10,362 nt of DNA, from positions 1 to 10,362 of the forward strand of contig CAYLJO010000217.1 of NCBI GenBank assembly GCA_964383905.1, in the 5' to 3' direction. Positions 1-6,799 of this stretch are shown piece by piece. The notes beneath the pieces are model-generated. The model saw only the letters and a list, made by a program, of their open reading frames with translations, was not told where the DNA came from and searched no databases. The stretch's first letter is position 1; every line of letters begins with the position of its first letter. This stretch comes from CAYLJO01 sp964383905 (GTDB lineage: Bacteria > Acidobacteriota > Blastocatellia > Pyrinomonadales > Pyrinomonadaceae). The translations under genes were made by a program, and so were the position numbers.

Positions 1-17
1 ACAGAGAGGAGAACACG

Positions 18-866
18 ATGCAAGAATTGGAAGAAACCGTTGTTGAAGAAGCCCCTGAAGCAGTGCCCGCTATCTCGCTGCTCGACTTGCCTGTAGCGAA
101 ACTTCAGATTGTGCAGTCTGGCGGCACACTGGCGGACATCTGGAAGCGTGAGCAGGTAGAGCCGAAGTTGACACAGAACGCTGACGGTTTGTGGCTCGTG
201 ACAATCCGCCAGCAGGGCGAACATGGGAAGTTCGATGTGCCGTATATCGGCACTGAAATCCTGCTTGCCGATCCTGAGATGGGGCTGGTTGTGGCGCTCT
301 GTGCGTACCACTCGACGGATACCTACAAAATCAGCCGACGCGAGCGCGTGGCGTGGAAAGGCCAGTTCTGGCGTTTCTATCAGCAGCAGTCTACCGGCGC
401 GTGGCAACAACTTGTATGGCAGCGCCTGGATGACGCGACGCGCCAAATGGTGCTCGATTTGCCCCGTCCGGAGTGGGCGCGCGTTCCTGGGAAGTTGTCC
501 AGTCAACGCAAGCCGCCCGCGAAGATGGTAGAGCAAATTTCGTACAAAGTGGTGCGTCTGGTCAACGGGCGGTACTTCTCGCTGTATAATCCCGAAGTCG
601 AGTACGTCATCGGGCAAAGGATGAAGCAGGCAGCAAGGCCAGGGCATGAAAGCGGATGGTTCTCCTATCCGACGATTGAGCAGGGAACGAGCTACCTGGA
701 AATCTGCATGCGGGGTATCCCGTTCCACTCAGAGGTTGAGACGCCTATGCTGGCGCTGCTTGAGGTGGAGATTGGTGGGCGTATCATTTCGTATGGGCAC
801 AAACTCTGCTCGACGTATCTCATGCCGGTGCGCGTGGTAGAGGTGCGTGAACTGGTTGTGGTATAA
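18..866 (+). CDS. Conserved-looking phage protein of unknown function
   Basis: I do not recognise this 282-residue protein with confidence. The ATG is preceded by AGGAG (7-11) six bases upstream, which supports the start. No signal peptide, membrane span or catalytic motif is visible. The first 20 residues are acidic and look disordered. Residues 21-150 are a mixed region rich in Trp and Gln. From about residue 174 a second module begins (YKVVRLVNGRYFS), continues with EYVIGQ, a Pro-Gly-His turn near 208-210 and a WFSYPT segment near 214-219, and ends in alternating hydrophobic strands (LLEVEIGGRIISYG near 247-260; VRVVEVRELVVV at the C-terminus). This resembles small beta-rich domains in phage and mobile-element hypotheticals, but that is pattern memory, not a match. 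It is the only plus-strand gene on the left side, convergent to the lysis/tail operon, so it belongs to another transcription unit that begins left of the window. The reading frame is intact. Confidence 0.85.
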   Translation: MQELEETVVEEAPEAVPAISLLDLPVAKLQIVQSGGTLADIWKREQVEPKLTQNADGLWLVTIRQQGEHGKFDVPYIGTEILLADPEMGLVVALCAYHSTDTYKISRRERVAWKGQFWRFYQQQSTGAWQQLVWQRLDDATRQMVLDLPRPEWARVPGKLSSQRKPPAKMVEQISYKVVRLVNGRYFSLYNPEVEYVIGQRMKQAARPGHESGWFSYPTIEQGTSYLEICMRGIPFHSEVETPMLALLEVEIGGRIISYGHKLCSTYLMPVRVVEVRELVVV

Positions 867-897
867 TGTGTCCACAACACGCTCTAACCAGAAATGA

Positions 898-938
898 GAA
901 ACCCGCCAGCAGAGATAGTCGAACTGCTGGCGGGTTTC
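898..938. terminator. Bidirectional hairpin terminator between convergent genes
   Basis: A perfect 15-bp inverted repeat (898-912 paired with 924-938) has an 11-base loop. The stem is GC-rich in its core with AAA/TTT at its base, so each strand ends the hairpin in a short T run (TTTCTT on plus, TTTCTCATTT on minus). It lies between the stop of the plus-strand gene (866) and the stop of the minus-strand holin-like gene (950), so it can end transcription from both sides. An outer 9-bp inverted repeat (873-881 with 941-949) could lengthen the stem. Confidence 0.9.
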
Positions 939-949
939 TTCGTGTTGTG

Positions 950-1345
950 CTATGCGCTCGGAGGCGTCGGTGGCTGACTTGCGCGTGGTGGCACCGGGCT
1001 TGCATCGGGCGGCAAGGTGAGCGCGGTAGGCACTCTGATCGGGTTGGCGTTGGCTGGCGCGGGCTTCAGGAATGGCAGGTTGAGCGCAGATTGCAGGTAT
1101 GAGTCCAGCGGCTTCAATGGACCGGCGAGCAGCGCGCTATACGCCGCGACGAAGAGCGCCCAATCCGCCAACACATCAGGCGAGAAGTTGCCGCCAGCCC
1201 AGACGGACAACCCGGCGAAAATGGCGATGATGCCGCCAGAGATCAGCCCATTCACCCAATCAGGCCAGCCGTCCGATTTCAGCACGCCTGGCAGGAGCAG
1301 GGCCACGATAGAGATGGCAATGGGTAACAAGGTTGTGAGCGACAT
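950..1345 (-). CDS. Holin-like protein with three membrane spans
   Basis: A 131-residue protein whose predicted role is to permeabilise the cytoplasmic membrane so that the endolysin reaches the wall. Three hydrophobic segments are visible, at about residues 4-22, 31-51 and 58-76, followed by a Pro/Ala-rich hydrophilic tail from about 93 to the end. Small size, several spans and a polar C-terminal tail are usual for holins, but the tail here is Pro-rich rather than basic. The start at 1345 is chosen because AGGAGGAA (1351-1358) lies five bases upstream; an in-frame ATG 14 codons earlier has no such site. It is the last gene of the minus-strand operon, directly downstream of the endolysin and ending just before the shared terminator. 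No family is assigned with certainty; another small phage membrane protein is the alternative. Confidence 0.75.
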   Translation of the reverse strand: MSLTTLLPIAISIVALLLPGVLKSDGWPDWVNGLISGGIIAIFAGLSVWAGGNFSPDVLADWALFVAAYSALLAGPLKPLDSYLQSALNLPFLKPAPANANPIRVPTALTLPPDASPVPPRASQPPTPPSA

Positions 1346-1350
1346 AATGA

Positions 1351-1358
1351 TTCCTCCT
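1351..1358 (-). promoter_or_regulatory. Strong Shine-Dalgarno site for the holin-like gene
   Basis: AGGAGGAA on the minus strand, five bases before the ATG at 1345, is the strongest ribosome binding site in the lysis module. It decides the start over the in-frame ATG at 1387. Confidence 0.85.
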
Positions 1359-1411
1359 AATAAACACAACTTTAACGAATTGGGCAATTTTGCCGTCTTA
1401 TAAAGTGAGCA

Positions 1412-2473
1412 CTACAATTTCTTCAGATCCGCCAGCGCTTTCGCTATTGGTGCGGCTATCGCATCGGCAATGGCGTTGATGTCGGCTTCGACGGCGCTGG
1501 TGTCCACTGGCGCAGGGGCTGGTGCTGGCTGCTGTGGCAATCCCGGTACATGAGTCAGGAAATCAGGATCATTCAGGTGGCAGAGTGCATAGATGCCAGT
1601 GCCAGGCTGCCGATCAACCGCGTGCGTCGTGTCGTAGTACACGCCAGCTCGCTCGAAAATCTGTAAGACAACTGGCTTGCCATTGACTGTTAAATTGATT
1701 TCGTCGCTCGTGGGCAAGCCGATCACCGGCAGGCTCTGTCCATCGAGTGAGAGCGACGCGTAAAAATCCTTGATGCCGAACTGGACCACGCAACCAGTGT
1801 GTTTGCACTTCCAATGGCTGGCGTCGGTCGCTGTGAACCAGTTGCCGAAATCGGCGGATTGCTCCGTATAGTGTTGCACAGGTGTTCCTCCTGGAATCCA
1901 TTGCCCAAAATCGGGTTTCATCGCCCGGTCATAATCGACGGAATGCCCGGCCATGTCGATGCCGTTGCTATACTGCTGGATGTGCGCGCGGGCGTCCCAG
2001 AGTCCCGCAGACCACGCATACGTTTGCCATCCCCAGGTAATAACGCCAGCATCGAACAACCCCTTGATGGCGTAGTAGCCGCCATAGGCGCCTGTGCGGT
2101 GCAGCCCGATCACGGACGCCACCCCCTTGAAGTAGTCGATGATGGCTGGCATCTGGGCAGGCGTGGTGCCGAAATCGACTGAGAAGTAGATCGGGCGATC
2201 AGCAGGGCCTCCGCAGGCGGCATGCTGGTCGCGGGCGATTTGCGCGTCAAACACGCCGGCATTGAATCCACCGAGTGGCGTGGTGCCTGTCCACTCGTAG
2301 TTGCTCACGATGGCGATACCGTTGTCTCCGAGCAACTTTGCTTCGGCGGGCGTAAGCAGCTTTACCTCCGTGGCTGCATTGACTTCCGAGAGATACCTGC
2401 ACACAAAGGTAACGCCTGCCGATTTCAGGTCCGCGATAGGTGGTCCTGCTACATAGTCGAGCCCAAATGACAT
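1412..2473 (-). CDS. Endolysin with DUF1906 (glycoside hydrolase-like) domain
   Basis: A 353-residue predicted peptidoglycan hydrolase that would degrade the host wall at lysis. Residues 1 to about 196 match the DUF1906/Rv2525c-like TIM-barrel pattern: GLDYV near the N-terminus (Asp6), FVCRYLS (23-29), LTPAEAKLL (40-48), YFSVDFG (96-102, Asp100), TGAYGGYYAI (127-136), WGWQTYAWS (147-155), QQYSNG (166-171) and SVDYDRA (178-184). Conserved acidic residues at strand ends are consistent with the GH25-like catalytic face. Residues about 197-310 are a second module, Cys/Trp-containing and unrecognised, possibly wall-binding. A Pro/Ala linker (312-323) and a short amphipathic helix end the protein. 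There is no signal peptide, so export would depend on a holin. The start at 2473 has AAAGGA (2481-2486) seven bases upstream; an ATG 20 codons earlier lacks a site. The gene lies between two small membrane-protein genes and the holin-like gene. The DUF1906 call is from motif memory; the bond it cleaves is not known from the sequence. Confidence 0.85.
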   Translation of the reverse strand: MSFGLDYVAGPPIADLKSAGVTFVCRYLSEVNAATEVKLLTPAEAKLLGDNGIAIVSNYEWTGTTPLGGFNAGVFDAQIARDQHAACGGPADRPIYFSVDFGTTPAQMPAIIDYFKGVASVIGLHRTGAYGGYYAIKGLFDAGVITWGWQTYAWSAGLWDARAHIQQYSNGIDMAGHSVDYDRAMKPDFGQWIPGGTPVQHYTEQSADFGNWFTATDASHWKCKHTGCVVQFGIKDFYASLSLDGQSLPVIGLPTSDEINLTVNGKPVVLQIFERAGVYYDTTHAVDRQPGTGIYALCHLNDPDFLTHVPGLPQQPAPAPAPVDTSAVEADINAIADAIAAPIAKALADLKKL

Positions 2474-2480
2474 AGATGAT

Positions 2481-2486
2481 TCCTTT
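2481..2486 (-). promoter_or_regulatory. Shine-Dalgarno site deciding the endolysin start
   Basis: AAAGGA on the minus strand lies seven bases before the ATG at 2473. A small hairpin (CGCCA/TGGCG, 2487-2499, three-base loop) abuts it on the upstream side and could affect ribosome access. Confidence 0.75.
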
Positions 2487-2522
2487 CGCCAAAATGGCGT
2501 ACCGCATGGCCAGATACTGCGC

Positions 2523-2891
2523 TTAGATCGCATCGGGATCGTCGTCGTCGGGAGACTTCACCGGCAATTTTTGGATGCGCGTGAACTTGCTCTTCCCTGC
2601 GCTATCGCTCACCGTCACGACATCACCAGCAATCGTGATGCGGAGTCCATATTGCTTGAGCAGGTAGCGGATCGTAGCAATCACCTGATCCTGTGTCGAG
2701 CGCTCCTTTTCGAGATCATCCACCTTGCGTCGCAGCGATGCTACCTCTTTTTCAAGCGCATCAAGCGCAGTTTCCTGGATTTGGCCCGCTTCCTGAAAGA
2801 AGCCTTTCCTGACCGCAAGGATGCCGCCAAGCGTGAGCCCGACAAGCAGTACAATATTGAGAATGGGCAAATAATTCTGGATAAAGCTCAT
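2523..2891 (-). CDS. Small membrane protein with coiled coil, lysis module
   Basis: A 122-residue protein with one hydrophobic segment at about residues 7-27, then a charged heptad-like helix from about 35 to 80 (EKEVASLRRKVDDLEKE), a short beta-like segment (LRITIAGDVVTV, near 83-94) and an acidic tail (SPDDDDPD). It would be anchored in the membrane by its N-terminus with a long helical domain on one side. The ATG overlaps the stop of the upstream gene as ATGA (2891-2888), implying translational coupling. Its position before the endolysin points to a lysis role, such as a holin partner, a regulator of lysis timing or a spanin-like factor. No family is recognised. There is no lipobox, so a classical outer-membrane spanin is not supported. 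Confidence 0.8.
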   Translation of the reverse strand: MSFIQNYLPILNIVLLVGLTLGGILAVRKGFFQEAGQIQETALDALEKEVASLRRKVDDLEKERSTQDQVIATIRYLLKQYGLRITIAGDVVTVSDSAGKSKFTRIQKLPVKSPDDDDPDAI

Positions 2892-3121
2892 TTCATTTTT
2901 GCCTGCTCATTCTGGACAACCGCCGCGAGTGTGCGCGCCGCCTCAACCGCTTGTCGCGCGCTCTCCGCGTCTTTCATGCCGATCTCAACGATGGTTTGCT
3001 CCATCTTCTGCGCGTGATCGTGGCGACGCTCGGAACTGCGCCAGATGAGAAAGAGCAGAATGAGCACGGCGATCAGCCAGCCAATATCAAAAATCTCGTT
3101 GATGATTGCGAGCCAGTTCAT
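2888..3121 (-). CDS. Very small single-span membrane protein, holin candidate
   Basis: A 77-residue protein with one strongly hydrophobic segment (about residues 12-27, IGWLIAVLILLFLIW) followed by a basic patch (RSSERRHDH) and a polar helix rich in Ala, Glu and Lys up to the C-terminus. One span plus a charged helix resembles small single-span holin-type proteins, but no family can be named. The start at 3121 follows GAGGT five bases upstream; that site overlaps the TGA of the preceding tail gene (3130-3132). It overlaps the next gene by four bases (ATGA). The same plan (N-terminal span, then helix) in both adjacent genes suggests paired membrane partners or an old duplication. Confidence 0.78.
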   Translation of the reverse strand: MNWLAIINEIFDIGWLIAVLILLFLIWRSSERRHDHAQKMEQTIVEIGMKDAESARQAVEAARTLAAVVQNEQAKMK

Positions 3122-3129
3122 ACACCACC

Positions 3130-3717
3130 TCAGTTCGCGATTTGCAATATGTAGTCAATAGCAATGGCGGAAGAACCTTTTACATAGCTGAACAACGCGT
3201 GGCTCATTAACTGACCAGTCCCTGTTGTCGTAGTTGCAGCTTGTGAACCTGATGTTTTAAATCCATATATACCCACATTGGTTAGAGTTCCCACTGCATC
3301 CGTCGAGCCATAGTTCGTGACCACTGTTGTTTGAAACCCTGTCACCGAGAACGATGCGGGCGCTTTCCTTGCACCTGTGGTAAATCCATCGCCATTTACG
3401 CCTGTATCCGCGCGCGTGACACCTGTTGTCGCGCCATTGCCCACCGAGAGGATTTGAAAGAACGGATTCATCGAGCCCTGGCCAGCGACACTCATATTCG
3501 AGAGTAAGAGCGCGATACCGGCGTTGGTAATCAGGTTCTCAAATGGCGGCACGACAATGCGCTGGCGTTTCCACGCATCGCTCATGCGCGCGGGACGCGT
3601 GATCTGGCCTGTTGCATCTGTCTCAGGACACCACCAATACTTGAATTCCTCGTCCGTCCACTCAGCCGGATACTCGTGGATGGTGATCAGGCCGTGAATG
3701 CCTATGTGTTCATGCAT
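3130..3717 (-). CDS. Small tail fibre / tail-tip protein
   Basis: A 195-residue protein, probably a structural component of the tail tip or fibre. The N-terminal part (1-60) is rich in aromatic and acidic residues (EEFKYWWCPE). It is followed by NLITNAGIALLLSN (61-74), the segment QILSVGNGATTGVTRADTG (88-106), a Gly/Thr/Ser-rich beta-type region, and a terminal strand pair ending SAIAIDYILQIAN. The VGNG...TRADT pattern and the alternating final strands are common in small phage tail fibre and structural proteins, but no named family is claimed. The start at 3717 has AGGAGA (3725-3730) seven bases upstream, overlapping the TAG of the previous gene. A second Met two codons later (3713) is possible. 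The much longer in-frame extension to 3963 would read through the upstream gene's C-terminus and is not used. It lies between the hub gene and the lysis genes, where fibre genes are usual. Confidence 0.78.
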   Translation of the reverse strand: MHEHIGIHGLITIHEYPAEWTDEEFKYWWCPETDATGQITRPARMSDAWKRQRIVVPPFENLITNAGIALLLSNMSVAGQGSMNPFFQILSVGNGATTGVTRADTGVNGDGFTTGARKAPASFSVTGFQTTVVTNYGSTDAVGTLTNVGIYGFKTSGSQAATTTTGTGQLMSHALFSYVKGSSAIAIDYILQIAN

Positions 3718-3724
3718 GTGGGCG

Positions 3725-3730
3725 TCTCCT
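3725..3730 (-). promoter_or_regulatory. Shine-Dalgarno site deciding the fibre gene start
   Basis: AGGAGA on the minus strand overlaps the TAG stop (3731-3729) of the hub gene and lies seven bases before the ATG at 3717. This fixes the start and argues against the longer in-frame ORF. Confidence 0.8.
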
Positions 3731-5055
3731 ATTGGTGTCCAAGGGTGCCGGCATTGTAATGGGCTTGAATACGAGCAGCAGAGAGCGCTGTCCCATAAAT
3801 CGCCACCTCGTCTACTACGCCAGGGAAGAAGTCGTCGCGCGGACTGTCTTCGGTGCCGATATAACAGTACGTGAGTGAGATGGCAGGCGTGCAAGCGAGT
3901 GTGCCCTGTAGCACACTGTTGATATACAGGCGCAAGTTCGTGCCATCGTAAGTTGCCACGCAATGATAGGTGGTGCTATTTGCGGCAGCGAGCCCGGTGA
4001 TCTTATTGACGAGGTAGGTGTTTGTGCAGATATGTCCAGAACCATCGATAAAGAGCGCCGCCGCCTGATTGCTCGCGGGATTGCCAAATTCAACAATAGA
4101 ATGGAAACCGGAATGCGGCACCGAGGCCATGTTGATCCATGTCTCGATGGTCCAGGAAGCCGCGCCGGTCGGCAGTCCAGTCGTAGCAGCCGTGATATAG
4201 CCGGTTGATCCATCCATCGTCATCGCGGTATTCGTGTCGTTGAAGATCAGTCCGGTCGTGCCCAGCGTCACCCCGCCGTTGATCGTCCCATTTTGTCCGT
4301 TGCTCGACGAGTCATTCGCGGTTGTCCCGCTCGCCTCGCCAAGCCGGTAGTAGCGCAGTGGCGCGTCCTGCATGACGGCAAGCGCGTACACGCTGGTGCC
4401 TGCGGCGTAGTGCGTGGCGACTTGCAGCGGCGTGAGCGTGGTCGTATAGAATGCCACCTCGTCGATCGTGCCATTGAATGGATCGGTCACGGTCGCACGG
4501 TCTGAAGCAATGTTGGCGAAGCTCTGCGCAAGATTGAGCACAAAGGCAGTCGGACCAGCCACGAGTACGCCGTTCTGATAGAGCCGCGTCGAGGTGCCGT
4601 CGTAGGTGCCAACGACGTGATAGGTCGTGGTCGCTGAGATGGCCGGGCCATTGATGTCGCCTGAGATGGTGGCGCACGAGAGGTTCGCCACGCCGGCAAC
4701 GACATGAATCAGGAGAATAGCTGCTTGCCGCGTGCCATTCGTGCCCATCGAACAGATGGCATAAAAACCATTGGCCGGGATGGATGGAATGTTGACCCAC
4801 GCCTCCAGGCTCCACGCGTGCGCGCCCGTTGGTGTAAAGGTCGTTGGCAGGCTCACATACTGGCTGCTGGCGCTGGCAAACGTCATGGCAAGGTCGCTCG
4901 TGTCCGCTGGCGCCTGATCCGTGAGCAGTGTTGCCACGCCCAGCGTCGGGCTGGCGTGCGTGGTGCCCGTGTTGTTATTGCCGCTCCAATCATCGACGAC
5001 CGTACCCTCCAAGTTCGAGAGTCGGTAGTAGGCAACCGGTCCATCGCCCTGGACG
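3729..5055 (-). repeat. Tandem LamG-like domain duplication inside the hub gene
   Basis: Two diverged copies of a domain of roughly 210 residues lie in tandem (about 5055-4395 and 4370-3729). Both begin with a [AR]YYRL strand after a Gly/Ala-Pro turn, share a W..E.W[IV]N strand, a TYH[VC]V.TYDGT block and [LI]Y.N..L, and end with DEVA[FI]Y followed by HY[AN]AGT. Identity is modest, so the duplication is old or was imported as a unit. Boundaries are approximate. Confidence 0.75.
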
Positions 5056-6785
5056 GTCTCAACGTAGGAAGAGGAGAAGCTTGCCACGGCCACCGTGTCC
5101 ACCACGCCAATCTTTTCGATCAGCGCGAGCGTGGTCGTGCCAATAGCCGGCGCACTCGTGTTCTTCTGCGTGATGCGATGAATACGCGAGATGATATTCG
5201 TCGCCCCGCGGTTGGTTGCTCCCAGATCCGCCTGATATTCCCACTGGTCGGTGAGCGTCTCGTTCGTGCCGATCCACTGAGCCGTCACCTGCTGGATGAG
5301 TTGCGTGCTCTGCGTCAGGTTGTCAGTCGAACTCGTGATCTGAATGCTCTCGCCCGCGATGAGTTCCACGTTGGTCGAGAGATGGTAGATCCCGCGCGGA
5401 TAGTCGTAGATAAGCAATTCCGCCAGCCCCCGTTGCGTGCAGTCCGCGACAGAGTTGAGCGTGCTGTCGTTGATCTTGCGCTGAAACACGACGCCACTGG
5501 CAAAGTTATAGCCGCTGGTAAGTTGCAACTGCGCGCTGCTCGACGGATCGATCACCTTGGCGACGTTCGTGCCGTTGCCGATCACCAGGATAGAAGCGCC
5601 GGGCTGTGTGAAATCCTGCTGGACCGAGAAATTGTACGCCGGGAATGTGGTGGTCATGTTTGGCGTGCTGCTGTTATCGCAAATGAGCGAGATTGGCATG
5701 GCGAAGTAGCCAGGCGGCGCATAGACCACGCTCCAGTAGTAGTCAATCGTCCAGTAAAAGCCAGAGAGCCCTGCGAGCCCATCAAAGAGCGTGCGCAAAT
5801 CATCCCAGTTGCTCTGCACATTCGAGACCGTGACGCCGGTTATGACATTGGAGGTATTCGTAAAGCCTGGCAAATACTGCGAGAGCAGATCGCCAATGAT
5901 AAAAGCGTCCGTGTGGTTCGTGTACGAGTTATTGCACACAATCATCCCGAGCAGCCATGCGTAGCCCACGGCGTCGATCTCCACTTGCCGCGCATTGCCG
6001 TGGTAGTTGTCGAACAGCACATTGTTGACGAAGCCCGCAAACTTGCGGTACTGCCTGATCCATTGGCCGTTGGGCAATTGCTGGCAGTTGGTTTGCGACG
6101 GTCCAATAAATGCGGTTGGGTACGAGATCGTTGGAAACCACATCGGCTCAAGCTGGATATTGGTAAAGGTGACGGAGCCGCTATCCGGTGAACTTGCCAC
6201 GGCAACGCCCACATCCAGGCGCATATAAGCTGCGCCGGATGGCGCGGTGCCCGTGACGCTGATGCGCGTGGGAGCCGTGCTCGGCGGAAAGGCCGAATCA
6301 ACGAGCACCTGATCGAGATGATTGCCGCTGGCGTCCAGCCATTCCAGTGTGAGCGAGGCCAGAAAGTTATTCGGGCTATTTGATCCCTGCACCGTGGCGC
6401 TTGCCACATACGTTTGCCCGGAAGAGGTATACCCGCTCCCGAATGTTTGCGTCAGGCAGTTGAACGTGGTCGGGATCGCATTCGAGAGTGTGATTATCAC
6501 CCCGCCGCCGCCATTTTGCGCGTAGGAAATGCCGGAAAAAGCGTTCACCGTCCAGCCACTGGTGTACGGGTTGAGGGTCGGATTGCTGAGCAGATTGGCG
6601 CTTGGATTTGGGATCACCTGATCGTCCAGGACCAGGATCTCTTGCATCGCCTGTGGAAAAAGGGAGGAGGTATCGTCTCTGAACCGGACAACGCAGGTCG
6701 GCACCGGATCGCTCATGGCCCGCGTGACGCGCACATTGGCTGCATCTAGCCGGGATTGATAGACACCTCCGACGATAACTTTCAC
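3729..6785 (-). CDS. Multidomain tail-tip hub/adhesin with CBM-like insert and two LamG-like domains
   Basis: A 1018-residue protein at the place where siphophages encode the distal tail and tail-associated (hub) proteins. Residues 1-60 and about 235-560 look like a phage baseplate-hub fold: an early VRFRDDTSSL strand region, then RKFAGFVNNV, VEIDAVGYAWLLG, FIIGDLLSQYLPG and a long beta-rich segment ending near RIHRITQKN. Between the two hub parts, residues about 64-225 (NLLSNPTLNPYTSGW onward, ending FTNIQLEPMW) resemble a CBM4/9-type galactose-binding-like jelly roll, which would bind sugar. Residues about 578-795 and 806-1018 are two concanavalin A-like/LamG repeats, each with AYYRL/RYYRL, W-x-[IL]-E-[AT]-W[IV]N, GTYDGT/ATYDGT and a closing DEVA[FI]Y...HY[AN]AGT. 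The likely role is host-surface glycan recognition at the tail tip. The start is GTG (6785-6783) with GAGGT five bases upstream, 14 bases after the tape measure stop. No separate Dit gene lies in between. Domain calls rest on pattern memory. Confidence 0.85.
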   Translation of the reverse strand: MKVIVGGVYQSRLDAANVRVTRAMSDPVPTCVVRFRDDTSSLFPQAMQEILVLDDQVIPNPSANLLSNPTLNPYTSGWTVNAFSGISYAQNGGGGVIITLSNAIPTTFNCLTQTFGSGYTSSGQTYVASATVQGSNSPNNFLASLTLEWLDASGNHLDQVLVDSAFPPSTAPTRISVTGTAPSGAAYMRLDVGVAVASSPDSGSVTFTNIQLEPMWFPTISYPTAFIGPSQTNCQQLPNGQWIRQYRKFAGFVNNVLFDNYHGNARQVEIDAVGYAWLLGMIVCNNSYTNHTDAFIIGDLLSQYLPGFTNTSNVITGVTVSNVQSNWDDLRTLFDGLAGLSGFYWTIDYYWSVVYAPPGYFAMPISLICDNSSTPNMTTTFPAYNFSVQQDFTQPGASILVIGNGTNVAKVIDPSSSAQLQLTSGYNFASGVVFQRKINDSTLNSVADCTQRGLAELLIYDYPRGIYHLSTNVELIAGESIQITSSTDNLTQSTQLIQQVTAQWIGTNETLTDQWEYQADLGATNRGATNIISRIHRITQKNTSAPAIGTTTLALIEKIGVVDTVAVASFSSSYVETVQGDGPVAYYRLSNLEGTVVDDWSGNNNTGTTHASPTLGVATLLTDQAPADTSDLAMTFASASSQYVSLPTTFTPTGAHAWSLEAWVNIPSIPANGFYAICSMGTNGTRQAAILLIHVVAGVANLSCATISGDINGPAISATTTYHVVGTYDGTSTRLYQNGVLVAGPTAFVLNLAQSFANIASDRATVTDPFNGTIDEVAFYTTTLTPLQVATHYAAGTSVYALAVMQDAPLRYYRLGEASGTTANDSSSNGQNGTINGGVTLGTTGLIFNDTNTAMTMDGSTGYITAATTGLPTGAASWTIETWINMASVPHSGFHSIVEFGNPASNQAAALFIDGSGHICTNTYLVNKITGLAAANSTTYHCVATYDGTNLRLYINSVLQGTLACTPAISLTYCYIGTEDSPRDDFFPGVVDEVAIYGTALSAARIQAHYNAGTLGHQ

Positions 6786-6799
6786 GTTTTACCTCATCC

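Noticed and set aside
1017..1403. Plus-strand open frame of 128 codons opposite the holin-like gene
   Set aside because: The minus-strand gene has three membrane spans and an AGGAGGAA site; the plus frame has neither a ribosome site nor recognisable features.
1346..1411. Possible promoter (TTGCCC, 17 bases, TTTATT) between endolysin and holin-like genes on the minus strand
   Set aside because: Both boxes match only four of six bases and co-transcription with the endolysin explains expression.
3718..3963. N-terminal extension of the small fibre protein
   Set aside because: It would overlap the end of the hub gene for over 200 bases, its residues look like out-of-frame Arg/His/Cys-rich sequence, and a good ribosome site precedes the internal ATG at 3717.
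4704..6191. Long plus-strand open frame of 495 codons
   Set aside because: It is antisense to the hub gene, has no ribosome site, and its translation is rich in Arg/His/Val without a recognisable fold. It is a shadow of codon use in the real minus-strand gene.
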